Shown here: positions 45,529-53,988 of the stretch, piece after piece
Layout: each line of letters opens with the position of its first letter
Numbering within the stretch: position 1 is the first letter of the stretch
NCBI GenBank assembly: GCA_028284865.1
Contig: JANQQV010000006.1
Coordinates: 1 to 64,000 of the forward strand
DNA: 64,000 nucleotides
Direction: 5' to 3'
Source of the DNA: Rhodothermales bacterium
Lineage (GTDB): Bacteria; Bacteroidota; Rhodothermia; Rhodothermales; UBA10348
Program-made: the position numbers and the translations under genes
Notes under the pieces: generated by a model
What the model was told of the DNA's origin: nothing
The model's input: the letters and a program-made list of their open reading frames with translations, nothing else
Database searches by the model: none

Positions 45529-46878
45529 ATGGAATCCCGCCCAGCCTTTTGCTTTCGACTACCTCGCCTGGTCTGCCTGACCATCTTGTTGACGTTTGTT
45601 GCGCCAGGACTCGTCCACGCTCAATCAAGCGTCACCGCATTCGTCGATGTACACGTCGTCCCGATGGACTCAGAGCGTGTCCTTGAGCGTCACACGGTCC
45701 TTGTCGAAGACGAGCGAATCATGGAAGTCGGGCCGAGTACCGACGTGACGATCCCGGCCAATGCCACCGTGATCAACGGTGAGGGAAAGTACCTGATGCC
45801 CGGCCTCGCCGAGATGCATGGTCACATTCCCCCTCCGTCGCAACCTATGTCAGCCATTGAGGAGACGCTTTTTCTCTATGCGGCCAATGGTATCACGACC
45901 GTCCGCGGCATGCTGGGCTACCCGGGGCAGCTGGATCTGAAAGCGCGTGCGAACGCTGGCGAAATCTGGTCGCCCACGCTGTATCTGGCAGGGCCCAGCT
46001 TCAACGGCAGTACCGTTTCTACCCCCGAGCAGGCGGTACAGCGCGTCCAGCAGCAGGTGGATGAAGGGTGGGACCTGCTGAAGATCCATCCTGGCCTGTC
46101 GGTGCCCCAATATGACGCCATGGCGGAAACGGCCCATGAACTCGGCATCACGTTCGGCGGTCACGTACCTGCCGCTGTGGGCCTGGATCACGCACTGGAC
46201 ATGGGTCAGGAGACGTTCGACCATGTTGACGGATACGTCGAAGCGCTCGGTGGCGGACAGTCACCGATCAACATTATGGAACTGAACCGGCTGGTTCAGA
46301 AGACAATCGACAAGGGCGCTTGGGTCGTTCCGACCATGGCGCTGTGGGAAACCCTGTTCTTGACCACTCCCCTGGACGAACTCCAGTCCTACGATGAGCT
46401 GAAGTATGTCTCGCAAGCAGCCGTGGATTCGTGGTCGAATCAATACCGGGGGCGCCGGGCCACGGCCCAGTTCGTGCCTCCAAGCAATCAGGCTGTCATC
46501 GACGCTCGCATGCAGGTGCTGGCTGCGTTGTCAGACGCTGGGGCCCGGATCCTGATGGGCACCGATGCGCCTCAGCAGTTTTCCGTGCCTGGGTTTTCGC
46601 TTCATCGTGAGCTGCTCGTCATGGCGGACGCGGACATGACACCCTATGAAATCATGGTCACCGGCACGCGCCATGTGGGATCGTACTTCGCCCACAAGGA
46701 CACGTTTGGCTTGGTCGCCGAGGGCCACCGCGCCGACTTGCTGCTCGTGAATGACAATCCTCTCGAGGACGTTGCGCATATCGCAGACCACGAAGGAGTG
46801 ATGGTCCGAGGTCGCTGGCTCTCACGCGAGGCAATTGACGAGCGGTTGGCCACCATCGAGGCGCGTCACGCCAGATAG
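45529..46878 (+). CDS. Secreted amidohydrolase family protein
   Basis: A 449-residue metal-dependent hydrolase of the imidazolonepropionase/prolidase-like group. It has a signal peptide (LTILLTFVAPGLVHAQ), the beta-strand metal motif LAEMHGHIPPP, a His in FGGHVPAAVGLDHALDM and DHVDGY, and the catalytic Asp in LMGTDAPQ. The C-terminal strand AEGHRADLLLVNDNPLEDV is typical. Related secreted enzymes cleave Xaa-Pro dipeptides or act on other amides; the substrate here is unknown. A role in peptide use fits the adjacent aminopeptidase, which is divergent. Confidence 0.85.
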   Translation: MESRPAFCFRLPRLVCLTILLTFVAPGLVHAQSSVTAFVDVHVVPMDSERVLERHTVLVEDERIMEVGPSTDVTIPANATVINGEGKYLMPGLAEMHGHIPPPSQPMSAIEETLFLYAANGITTVRGMLGYPGQLDLKARANAGEIWSPTLYLAGPSFNGSTVSTPEQAVQRVQQQVDEGWDLLKIHPGLSVPQYDAMAETAHELGITFGGHVPAAVGLDHALDMGQETFDHVDGYVEALGGGQSPINIMELNRLVQKTIDKGAWVVPTMALWETLFLTTPLDELQSYDELKYVSQAAVDSWSNQYRGRRATAQFVPPSNQAVIDARMQVLAALSDAGARILMGTDAPQQFSVPGFSLHRELLVMADADMTPYEIMVTGTRHVGSYFAHKDTFGLVAEGHRADLLLVNDNPLEDVAHIADHEGVMVRGRWLSREAIDERLATIEARHAR

Positions 46879-46881
46879 CGA

Positions 46882-47094
46882 CTACTCGTCTCGCAGGATC
46901 TCATGGAACTCCGTCGTTCCGTCGCGCAGCATGCGGCGAACGTAAGGGTGGCACAACCGGCAATTGACACCAAATTCCCGCACGGCCTGCAGCGATTCAA
47001 TCGTATCCGCACCAGTCCGCTCCGCCGCCTCTTTGAGTTCGGTGAAGGGGACCTTGCTGCAAATGCATCGATCGATACAGACGGCCGAGGCCAT
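46882..47094 (-). CDS. BFD-like [2Fe-2S] protein
   Basis: A 70-residue protein with the BFD-type cysteine pattern: CIDRCICSKVPF at the start and NCRLCHPYV near residue 45. Such small proteins bind a [2Fe-2S] cluster and pass electrons or sense iron. It begins 5 nt after the stop of the propeller lipoprotein gene in the cobalamin-riboswitch operon, so it is probably co-expressed with them. A link to corrinoid reduction is possible but speculative. Confidence 0.8.
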   Translation of the reverse strand: MASAVCIDRCICSKVPFTELKEAAERTGADTIESLQAVREFGVNCRLCHPYVRRMLRDGTTEFHEILRDE

Positions 47095-47099
47095 AAGAC

Positions 47100-48209
47100 T
47101 CAGTTCAAGGTGATGGAGGAAATGGAGGCTCCTGCGGGGAAGCTCGAAATCGGGGTGCCGTCGCGGCTAAGAATCTCGACCGTTCCGGCGGCTGCATAGT
47201 CCGGAAATCGACCGGCACTCGACACGGGAAAACGACCAACATAGAGTTGGTCACGCCCTGCATCATACGCGACGCCCGAAAGTCCGATGAGCGAGGCACG
47301 ACCCGAGAGGTCCAGTGTGTCTGTAACCCGGACGTCATCAACGTCAATGACGACGAGCTGTTCACTGGATGAGAGCATGACGAATAGCTCATCGGTGGCC
47401 TCCGAGTACGACGCGCTGACCGTGCCATTTGTCGAACCCGCCTGACCGGAGAGAACGATTCTGTCCGTGACGACAAAGTCTTCGTTGAACATCACTACTT
47501 GTCCGGGAGTGGTTTCCAGAATCTGGGTAAAGTCAGCCGAATAGACGGTTTTGCCTGAACAAACCAGGATCAGGCGATCGTCTCCTGTGAAGAGATCCCG
47601 CGGCCCATCGCAGCCAGTTTCGACTGAAGTTGCATCTCCTCCAGACGCGGCAATACGACTAAGGGTCGTCCCGGCGCCCAGTGAGCCATTGTTGGCTACT
47701 ACGACAGAACCCTCCCAGTAAGCGATGCCCTCCGGCACCTCGCCAACCTGAACGGAGCGCGCGATGGAGCCGTCTTCAGCCAGCGCGATGGCGTTTCCTG
47801 GAGACCCGAAAGCGAATGTGCTGACCCAGATCAGGTCGTCCACCCGAACGAGATCCCGAGGACTGTCAAACCCGCTCCATTGCACGCCCGTTGACTGGCC
47901 GGATTCGTCCATCACATCAATCCTGCCGGGTCCGAACGTATTGATGAGTGCAAGAACGCGATCACCATCCATCGCCACGCCCTGGACGAATCCGGCCAGC
48001 GAGCCACCCTGAACCGTCGCGGCCGTTTCCGGGTCGTGAAACGTGAGATGTCCGTTCTGGTCAGAGAAATTGCCGCCGTTGGCCACGATCACGCCAGACG
48101 CTTCGGGAAGTGACGTGTCATCGTCGCCCCCCAGAACGTCGCAGCCGGAAAGAACGAGAGCGAACAGTACCAGGAAGGACAGAAAGCGAGTGAAGTGCGG
48201 GGGTTTCAT
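47100..48209 (-). CDS. Beta-propeller surface lipoprotein, BtuG-like candidate
   Basis: A 369-residue lipoprotein (lipobox LVLSGCDVL) whose mature part is a YncE-type propeller with repeated blades (VQGVAMDGDRVLALINT, VPEGIAYWEGSVVVANNG, SGVAYDAGRDQLYVGRF). It follows a TonB receptor gene in an operon headed by a cobalamin riboswitch. In gut Bacteroides, the surface propeller lipoprotein BtuG captures B12 for BtuB, so a BtuG-like role is the best guess. I infer it from fold and context; orthology is unproven. Confidence 0.75.
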   Translation of the reverse strand: MKPPHFTRFLSFLVLFALVLSGCDVLGGDDDTSLPEASGVIVANGGNFSDQNGHLTFHDPETAATVQGGSLAGFVQGVAMDGDRVLALINTFGPGRIDVMDESGQSTGVQWSGFDSPRDLVRVDDLIWVSTFAFGSPGNAIALAEDGSIARSVQVGEVPEGIAYWEGSVVVANNGSLGAGTTLSRIAASGGDATSVETGCDGPRDLFTGDDRLILVCSGKTVYSADFTQILETTPGQVVMFNEDFVVTDRIVLSGQAGSTNGTVSASYSEATDELFVMLSSSEQLVVIDVDDVRVTDTLDLSGRASLIGLSGVAYDAGRDQLYVGRFPVSSAGRFPDYAAAGTVEILSRDGTPISSFPAGASISSITLN

Positions 48210-48258
48210 GATAGCGGGGTTGGTGAGATTGGAACAGGTTTAAAGGAGAGCTCGGCCC

Positions 48259-50235
48259 TCAGGAATGAGGCCGTTTGAAAAGGGGCGTCGGAAGTAGCGT
48301 GATTGAGAAATGCCACTCCCGGCCCGGCATGGGCATCCACGGAGAGGATTCTCTGGATCGATTGGTCACATTCAGCAGACTGGTCGCCACGCGGATCGGG
48401 ACCTTTCCGAATCGTAGTCGGGCTTGCATTCCCAGGTCGAGTTCGGAGAAAGCATCCAGCCATTGGGATTCGTCGGTGGCCGTGAATCGCCTACCCGTGT
48501 GGTGCCATGCGATAAAGGCGCCCCATCGATCCCTATTGTGCTCCACCTCGAACCCGCCCGTGTGAGGGGTCGTGTATCGAAGCCGATTGCCGTAAGAGGC
48601 GGCCAGAGGATTGGAGTGATCTCGTTGATCGATCACGGCGGCAGAGGACGAGACCTTCCAGTGTGTGGCCGGCTCCCAGTCCAATACCATCTCCACACCC
48701 CGACCTCGCACCTGAGCGATGTTGTCTGCCGTCCAGATATGGCGTGCATTGCCGGAGAGTGCAGGCCGCCAGCTGATCCGGTCGTTGATGTGACTCATGA
48801 ATGCCGTCAAACGAGCGCGGATGGGCGCGATTTCCGGACCTACCGTGGCGGCCACAAATCCTTCGGCTTGCCAGCCCTTTTCTGGTTCGAGATCTGGCGA
48901 TCCGCCGGGCTCCCAGAATCGCTCATTCAAGGTGGGCAGGCGGTACACGGTGCCGAGCGAAAAGCCCGTGAGCAGCCTGTCCCAAGACCGACTTGAAAGG
49001 TGGAGGGAGGGAGAGATCCGCTGATGCGTACGATTTGATGTCGGTGCAGAAACCGGTACCGATGCCTCGGAACGCTGCCGAACTCCTTGCATCTTGAGGG
49101 CGATGGATCCCACATCAACAACACGCTCGAGCGAGAGCCGTGCGGATGCTTCATTCTGTTGGGTGCGCTGTCTGTTGTGGACTCGTGCATGCCTCGCCTC
49201 CACGTCAAATGCTGCAATCCATGAATGGCCCAGCACCCTTGAAGCCGAAGTCGTCCAGACGTATTCGGCGACCCGGCTTCGCAGTGAATCGGTTCGTTCC
49301 GGGCGATAGTGAAACGTCGACCGGGTAGTCGAGAGCCGGACGTTTATCGGCATATCCGCAAATGAACCGCTCAACCCGACGGATGCGAGGACAAATGTGT
49401 CATCCTGTCGCGCGCCCGGAGCTACGGCATTGGCAAGTGCTGGAATGCCTCGATTGACTTCCGAACCGAGTAGCGTGACTTGCAACGCGACGGGGTGGGA
49501 CGATGCCGACGATTCGCCGTCGTTGGGTCCGCTTGGCCATTCTTGGCGAACCGATAGGAATCCTGAAATGGATTGGCGATCGCTATCCAGCCTGCGAATC
49601 TGCGAGCGAGTGGAGCTAAGCGGATCTTGGTATGGGAAATCGCCCTCATATCGGGTCGTGGCCACCGATGAAGTGATGCTGCGATGACTGCTACTCCAGT
49701 TTCCTTCGCCGTTCAGATTCAACGATCCGAACGAGCCCGTGGAGAAGGTCACGCTGGAGGTCGTCGCGGCACCTGAATCCAGAGAGATCGTGCCGCCCGG
49801 CGCCGAAGCAGTTGAAGTGAACGTCGAGGCCCCTGAGATGAGCGCCGAAGAGAGTACGGCAGGAGGTAGAACGGACAGGTCAAAAGAGCCCGTAGACGGA
49901 TTCATCAAGCGCACGCCATCGAGTTCGATGCGCGTCGATGCAGCACCCAGGCCTCTTAGGGACGCCATGGCCGCTCCTGTTGGGCCAGCTTGTCTGAGAT
50001 CCAGCCCCGGAGCGAATTGCAGCATCCGGAGTGCGTTTCCGGTAGTGCTGACAGAAAGACGATGGCGGTCAACCCGGGTAGCGCCGTACAGAATGGACTG
50101 CTCCCAAGCCGCAGCTTCTACCTCGATGGTAGGCAGCACCACGACCGAATCTTGCGCCTGCCCGAATACCGGGCTCGCTATGACAAGCGCGCAAAAGCAG
50201 CAGGCAACGACCTGCAAAAAGCGATGACCGAACAT
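48259..50235 (-). CDS. TonB-dependent receptor under cobalamin riboswitch control (BtuB-like)
   Basis: A 658-residue outer-membrane receptor with signal peptide (FLQVVACCFCALVIASPVFGQ), a TonB-box-like VVVLPTIEVEA stretch, a plug domain (MASLRGLGAASTRIELDGVRL) and a beta barrel. It lacks the carboxypeptidase-like N-terminal domain of the other two receptors in the window, as expected for vitamin receptors. The leader RNA is a cobalamin riboswitch, so it most likely imports B12 or other corrinoids. An ATG ten codons into the longer frame was chosen because it starts the signal peptide. Confidence 0.85.
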   Translation of the reverse strand: MFGHRFLQVVACCFCALVIASPVFGQAQDSVVVLPTIEVEAAAWEQSILYGATRVDRHRLSVSTTGNALRMLQFAPGLDLRQAGPTGAAMASLRGLGAASTRIELDGVRLMNPSTGSFDLSVLPPAVLSSALISGASTFTSTASAPGGTISLDSGAATTSSVTFSTGSFGSLNLNGEGNWSSSHRSITSSVATTRYEGDFPYQDPLSSTRSQIRRLDSDRQSISGFLSVRQEWPSGPNDGESSASSHPVALQVTLLGSEVNRGIPALANAVAPGARQDDTFVLASVGLSGSFADMPINVRLSTTRSTFHYRPERTDSLRSRVAEYVWTTSASRVLGHSWIAAFDVEARHARVHNRQRTQQNEASARLSLERVVDVGSIALKMQGVRQRSEASVPVSAPTSNRTHQRISPSLHLSSRSWDRLLTGFSLGTVYRLPTLNERFWEPGGSPDLEPEKGWQAEGFVAATVGPEIAPIRARLTAFMSHINDRISWRPALSGNARHIWTADNIAQVRGRGVEMVLDWEPATHWKVSSSAAVIDQRDHSNPLAASYGNRLRYTTPHTGGFEVEHNRDRWGAFIAWHHTGRRFTATDESQWLDAFSELDLGMQARLRFGKVPIRVATSLLNVTNRSRESSPWMPMPGREWHFSITLLPTPLFKRPHS

Positions 50236-50387
50236 GAAAAAGGGTCTGTACCTCAGATTCCTCAACTTGCTCAGATGAGGAAGGCACAGACCCGACGGAC
50301 ATCAACCGTATCCACCGATTCGGGACACGGGAAAATGATTCGACGGTGCCAGTACCTCTTATCCCGGAGGTGTTGGACACCATTCGA

Positions 50388-50580
50388 GGGACCGGTCTCC
50401 TGACTCGTGATGGTTCTCCCACGCCCCTCTGGATTCGACCTTCCCGGCGATCTGCAGTCACGCAGACCCAACCAGTGGTCGTTCCATCTTCGGGGTGTGA
50501 CCTATCACACACAGTTGCGGGTACAGCTCCGGCTACCCAGAGAGTGTTGGTCTCTGGCCCGGATTCCCTGCAATTGACCT
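50388..50580 (-). ncRNA. Cobalamin riboswitch
   Basis: On the minus strand the leader contains the core elements in order: AGGGAATCCGGGCC, the conserved GGAGCTGTACCCGCAACTGT near 50511-50530, an inner stem region, and GAGTCAGGAGACC near 50394-50406. These match the cobalamin riboswitch consensus. It lies about 150 nt before the TonB receptor start codon and should lower expression when cobalamin is plentiful. Outer limits are approximate. A TAACTTGC sequence near 50622-50629 on this strand could be its promoter. The rest of the 50236-50730 gap shows no gene. Confidence 0.9.
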
Positions 50581-50730
50581 TGGCCAATTGCGTCCGTCGA
50601 ACGATTTGCAAAGAGCGAGCCGCAAGTTACTCTAGGCCGGGTGCTCGCGTCAAGAACATCCCGCGCTTGCTGTTCGTTTGTTTGGTCTCGAGCCCGTTCC
50701 GTTTTGTTGCCTTCCTTTTCCCCTGCTCTC

Positions 50731-52131
50731 GTGCGCACATTCCTATACGTGATATTCGCTGGGCTACTGCTCGCGCAGCCGTCATTTGCGCGCCAGGACG
50801 CCGAGCCGATGCAAGTGGATCTGGTCACCGCTATGACCCGATCCCTCGAGATCAGTCCCGAAGTCGATGCTGCTGAAGCCAAGCGCGCTTTTGCTGATGC
50901 GCGTTTGTCACTGGCACACGCATCGCGGTTTCTGACGGAATTCTCAGCCACCACGGCCCATGCCGTGGCTCCCGGGATCGACAATCCGAATGGGACGCCT
51001 GCCAATCGACTCTACCTCGACCCCGATGTGCGCAACGATTGGGAGGATCTCTCACCGTTCAACCGTATCGAGTTTGAAGCCATTCAGCCCATCTGGACCT
51101 GGGGTGAACTGGGGAGTTCCATCGATGCCGCTCGTGCAGGTGTCGCCATCGACGTGGCTGGAGTGCGCATGACCGAGGACGAGGTCCTTGAGCGCTCAGC
51201 AGAGTTGTACTACAGCCTTCAGCTGGCCGACGCACTGGGGCGCCTGACCCGAGAGGCCGGCGACATTGTCGAGCAGGCGAAAGACGAAATCGATCGACTG
51301 CTTGAGGAGGGCGCCTCCGACGTGGACTACGCAGACCTCTTTCAGGTTGAGATCACGGAGCAGGAGTTTCTTCAGCGCGTCGTGGAAGTCGAGGAAAGCC
51401 GCAAGCTGGCGCGCGCCGCGCTCTCCCGACAGCTCTTTCTGCCCTCGGGCCAAACGGTCGAAGCCGTCGCCCAAGTGTTGGATCCGATCGTGATCGAACT
51501 GCGTGATCTTCCGACATGGGAAGCGCTTGCGCTGGCAGACCGCCCCGAATTGGCCCAGGCTCAGGCCGGGATGTCGGCCCGCGAATCGCTGGTCGAAGTA
51601 GCCCGCTCGGATTACTATCCGAAGCTCTTTCTGGGAATCTCAGGAAAGTGGGCCTACGCAGCTGACCGCGAACGCCAACGCAATCCCTATGTCAGCGACC
51701 CCTTTCTGTCTCGAGGAGTCCAGACCGGACTGGCCCTTCGCCAGAATCTGAACTTGGGCCAGACGCGTGCAAAGGTTCGTCAGGCCGAGGCCGAGCATCT
51801 TGAAGTGCGTTCCCAGTCCGAGGCCCTGCGCCAACTGGTGCTGTTCGAGGTCGAAGAAGCCTATCGCCGGGTGTTGATTGCGCAGGCCGCGGTCTCAGCA
51901 AGAGAAGAAGCCCTCTTGATTTCGAAACGCTGGTTGCGGGACGAACAGATCAACTTCGACCTCGACCTGGGAGACACGGAAAACCTGGTGCGGGCCGTAC
52001 GCGACAACCTGAGCTTGCAGGCGCAACGCGAGCAGGCTGTATTCGACTACAATGTGGCCGTCATCCGTTTGCTGCGCCAGACTGGCCAGTTGAAAAGCGC
52101 CTTGCAGGATGGCACGCTACTTGGACTATAG
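50731..52131 (+). CDS. TolC-family outer-membrane channel protein
   Basis: About 466 residues from a GTG start that gives a signal peptide (FLYVIFAGLLLAQPSFARQ); a GTG 30 codons earlier is possible but adds a cysteine- and arginine-rich stretch. The mature protein is long alpha-helical coiled-coil with two outer membrane efflux repeats: VDLVTAMTRSLEISPEVDAAEAKRA-type start, PELAQAQAGMSARESLVEVARSDYYPKLFLG in the middle and a helical end. It forms an outer-membrane exit duct for an efflux pump or type I exporter. The following MlaC-like gene is on the same strand. Confidence 0.85.
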   Translation: MRTFLYVIFAGLLLAQPSFARQDAEPMQVDLVTAMTRSLEISPEVDAAEAKRAFADARLSLAHASRFLTEFSATTAHAVAPGIDNPNGTPANRLYLDPDVRNDWEDLSPFNRIEFEAIQPIWTWGELGSSIDAARAGVAIDVAGVRMTEDEVLERSAELYYSLQLADALGRLTREAGDIVEQAKDEIDRLLEEGASDVDYADLFQVEITEQEFLQRVVEVEESRKLARAALSRQLFLPSGQTVEAVAQVLDPIVIELRDLPTWEALALADRPELAQAQAGMSARESLVEVARSDYYPKLFLGISGKWAYAADRERQRNPYVSDPFLSRGVQTGLALRQNLNLGQTRAKVRQAEAEHLEVRSQSEALRQLVLFEVEEAYRRVLIAQAAVSAREEALLISKRWLRDEQINFDLDLGDTENLVRAVRDNLSLQAQREQAVFDYNVAVIRLLRQTGQLKSALQDGTLLGL

Positions 52132-52188
52132 TCCGGTAGAACCGAACCAATCACCGATTACGGGCTCCAATGGCCCGAACCACCAACG

Positions 52189-52809
52189 ATGATGTCCACC
52201 CGAGTATACATTCTGGCTGCCCTGCTGACGCTTCTGCTTGGCACCACCGTCGTGCTGCCGGCCGCAGCCCAACAGGCTTCCGAAAGCGAAGCCATTCGAA
52301 CCATGCTCCTCGAGCGCGAGGCCGATATCAAGGAGATCATGGGCGACGATGATGAACTGAGCGATTCCCAAATGGACGCCCTTCGCGGAGCCGTCAACAA
52401 CATGTTTGATTTTGGGGCCATGGGTCGCGAAGCCCTCGGACGTCACTGGGACGAGCTGACCGCCGAGCGGCAGCAGGAGTTTGTGGACGTCTTTGCCGAA
52501 ATCGTCCGCTATCAGAGCTTGGCCGACGTGGATATCTACCGGGCTCAGGTTACTTACGAAGACATCACCGTCACGGGTGACAAGGCGCACGTTGTCACGA
52601 CCACCGTGTACAAGGACGTGCCGACCATTGTCGAATATGCCCTGCAGCGCAGTTCTGACGCGTGGCTAGCCACCGACGTGGTTCTCGATGAGGTCAGCAC
52701 GGTGGAAGGATACAGCCGCTCTTTCCAGTCCTACATCCGGAAGCGCGGCTTCGATGCGCTGATGGACAACCTGAACAAGCGCCTCGAACGAAACCGCTCT
52801 GAAACCTGA
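52189..52809 (+). CDS. MlaC/Ttg2D-like periplasmic phospholipid-binding protein
   Basis: A 206-residue protein with signal peptide (YILAALLTLLLGTTVVLPAAAQQ). The mature part matches the MlaC fold: FDFGAMGREALGRHWDELTAERQQEFVDVF, split here around the ALGRHW motif, followed by alternating strands and the closing GYSRSFQSYIRKRGFDALMDNL. In other bacteria MlaC carries phospholipids between inner and outer membranes. The usual mlaEFD genes are not adjacent, so its partners lie elsewhere, or it serves the TolC-type protein. Confidence 0.85.
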   Translation: MMSTRVYILAALLTLLLGTTVVLPAAAQQASESEAIRTMLLEREADIKEIMGDDDELSDSQMDALRGAVNNMFDFGAMGREALGRHWDELTAERQQEFVDVFAEIVRYQSLADVDIYRAQVTYEDITVTGDKAHVVTTTVYKDVPTIVEYALQRSSDAWLATDVVLDEVSTVEGYSRSFQSYIRKRGFDALMDNLNKRLERNRSET

Positions 52810-52874
52810 GTCTGAGGCGATGAACAATCCCCCAATGGTCGCGTTCTCATGCGTTCAGGGTCACTCATCGTCCA

Positions 52875-53885
52875 TTGCGGGTTCGCTACGTGGAAGGCTA
52901 CGTACTCCACACCTACGGAACGGAAAAGTATCTGCGCCACGCGGTCGCGTCGGTTCTTACGCTTCGGCGTCATGACACGGACCGCCCTGTAGCGCTGTAC
53001 GCAGACCCGAGCCAGATCAAGCGTCTGCGCGAACTCGGACTGGATTCCCTCTTCGCCGTGCTTGAGGAGCTGCCGAAGGATCACCAGTCGATCGTGGGCT
53101 TCAAGCACCATCTGGATCGATTCCGGCCGTTCGAGCGCAACCTGTACGTGGACTCCGACATCGTCTGGTGTCGCAATCCGAATCCGCTCTGGACGAGGCT
53201 TTCGGCATACGACTTCACCGCAACCGGTCTGCACAAAGCGGACTTCTGGTTCGGAGGACCCAAAGGCCTGGGCATCCTGGTCGACAAACTGTTCGATCGG
53301 CGACGACGCACCATGCGGCGCTTCGGCCTCACCTACCTCCCCCGGGTCCAGGCGGGCATGATCTACGCCTCTGGCGAACGCGCGGTCTCGGAAGCCATGA
53401 CGGCCGCGCGGGATTTCCTGTCTCGTCGTCGGGATACCCATTTCCGTAGTCGCCTCGACGAGGGACGCTCCGAAGAAAGCTGTGAATGGAGCCTGGCCAT
53501 GGCCATGAGCTACCTCGACCTGCCCATATTTGACTGGTTTCAGGGTCAGGACAGTCCCCAGTTGGACTTCATTGAGGGTTTCGTCGAGCACGATGCCGAT
53601 TTCAACACGGTTCGCTGCCGTCACTATGCAGACGACTTCGTCCATGGTCTGCGCGGTTTGCCCGCGCTCGGCATTCGCGACGCCCTCGTTCGCATGTTTG
53701 CCCGATTCCCGGGTCGTGGCGACTTCATGTGGGTCACGCCTTTTGCCCTCCACTTCGGGTGGATCCATCACAAAGAGCCGTTCTATGACCTGGCCGATCG
53801 GCTTTGGGAGGCCGAACTCAGTCAGCGGGGTGTCAGCGGCGATGGAGAGCGGACCGATGTATCGGTATCCGTCAGTGCTTCCTGA
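52875..53885 (+). CDS. Glycosyltransferase-like protein (GT-A type)
   Basis: About 336 residues. The N-terminal half has a GT-A-like layout with a DSD metal/nucleotide motif in NLYVDSDIVWCRNPNPLW, then a region rich in Trp, Phe and Gly (KADFWFGGPKG). There is no in-frame ATG: the frame is open from a TGA at 52821, and the best starts are TTG (used here) or a GTG five codons later. Donor and acceptor are unknown. It follows the MlaC-like gene by 65 nt on the same strand. Confidence 0.72.
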   Translation: MRVRYVEGYVLHTYGTEKYLRHAVASVLTLRRHDTDRPVALYADPSQIKRLRELGLDSLFAVLEELPKDHQSIVGFKHHLDRFRPFERNLYVDSDIVWCRNPNPLWTRLSAYDFTATGLHKADFWFGGPKGLGILVDKLFDRRRRTMRRFGLTYLPRVQAGMIYASGERAVSEAMTAARDFLSRRRDTHFRSRLDEGRSEESCEWSLAMAMSYLDLPIFDWFQGQDSPQLDFIEGFVEHDADFNTVRCRHYADDFVHGLRGLPALGIRDALVRMFARFPGRGDFMWVTPFALHFGWIHHKEPFYDLADRLWEAELSQRGVSGDGERTDVSVSVSAS

Positions 53886-53988
53886 GAAACGGTTGATTCA
53901 AACCCGTGCCAAGCCAGATTCCGTAGAGTGCTGCCCGGTCAAGTCCGTCCACCCAAAGCGATAGCGATCCGCTACCCAATCAATCTGT

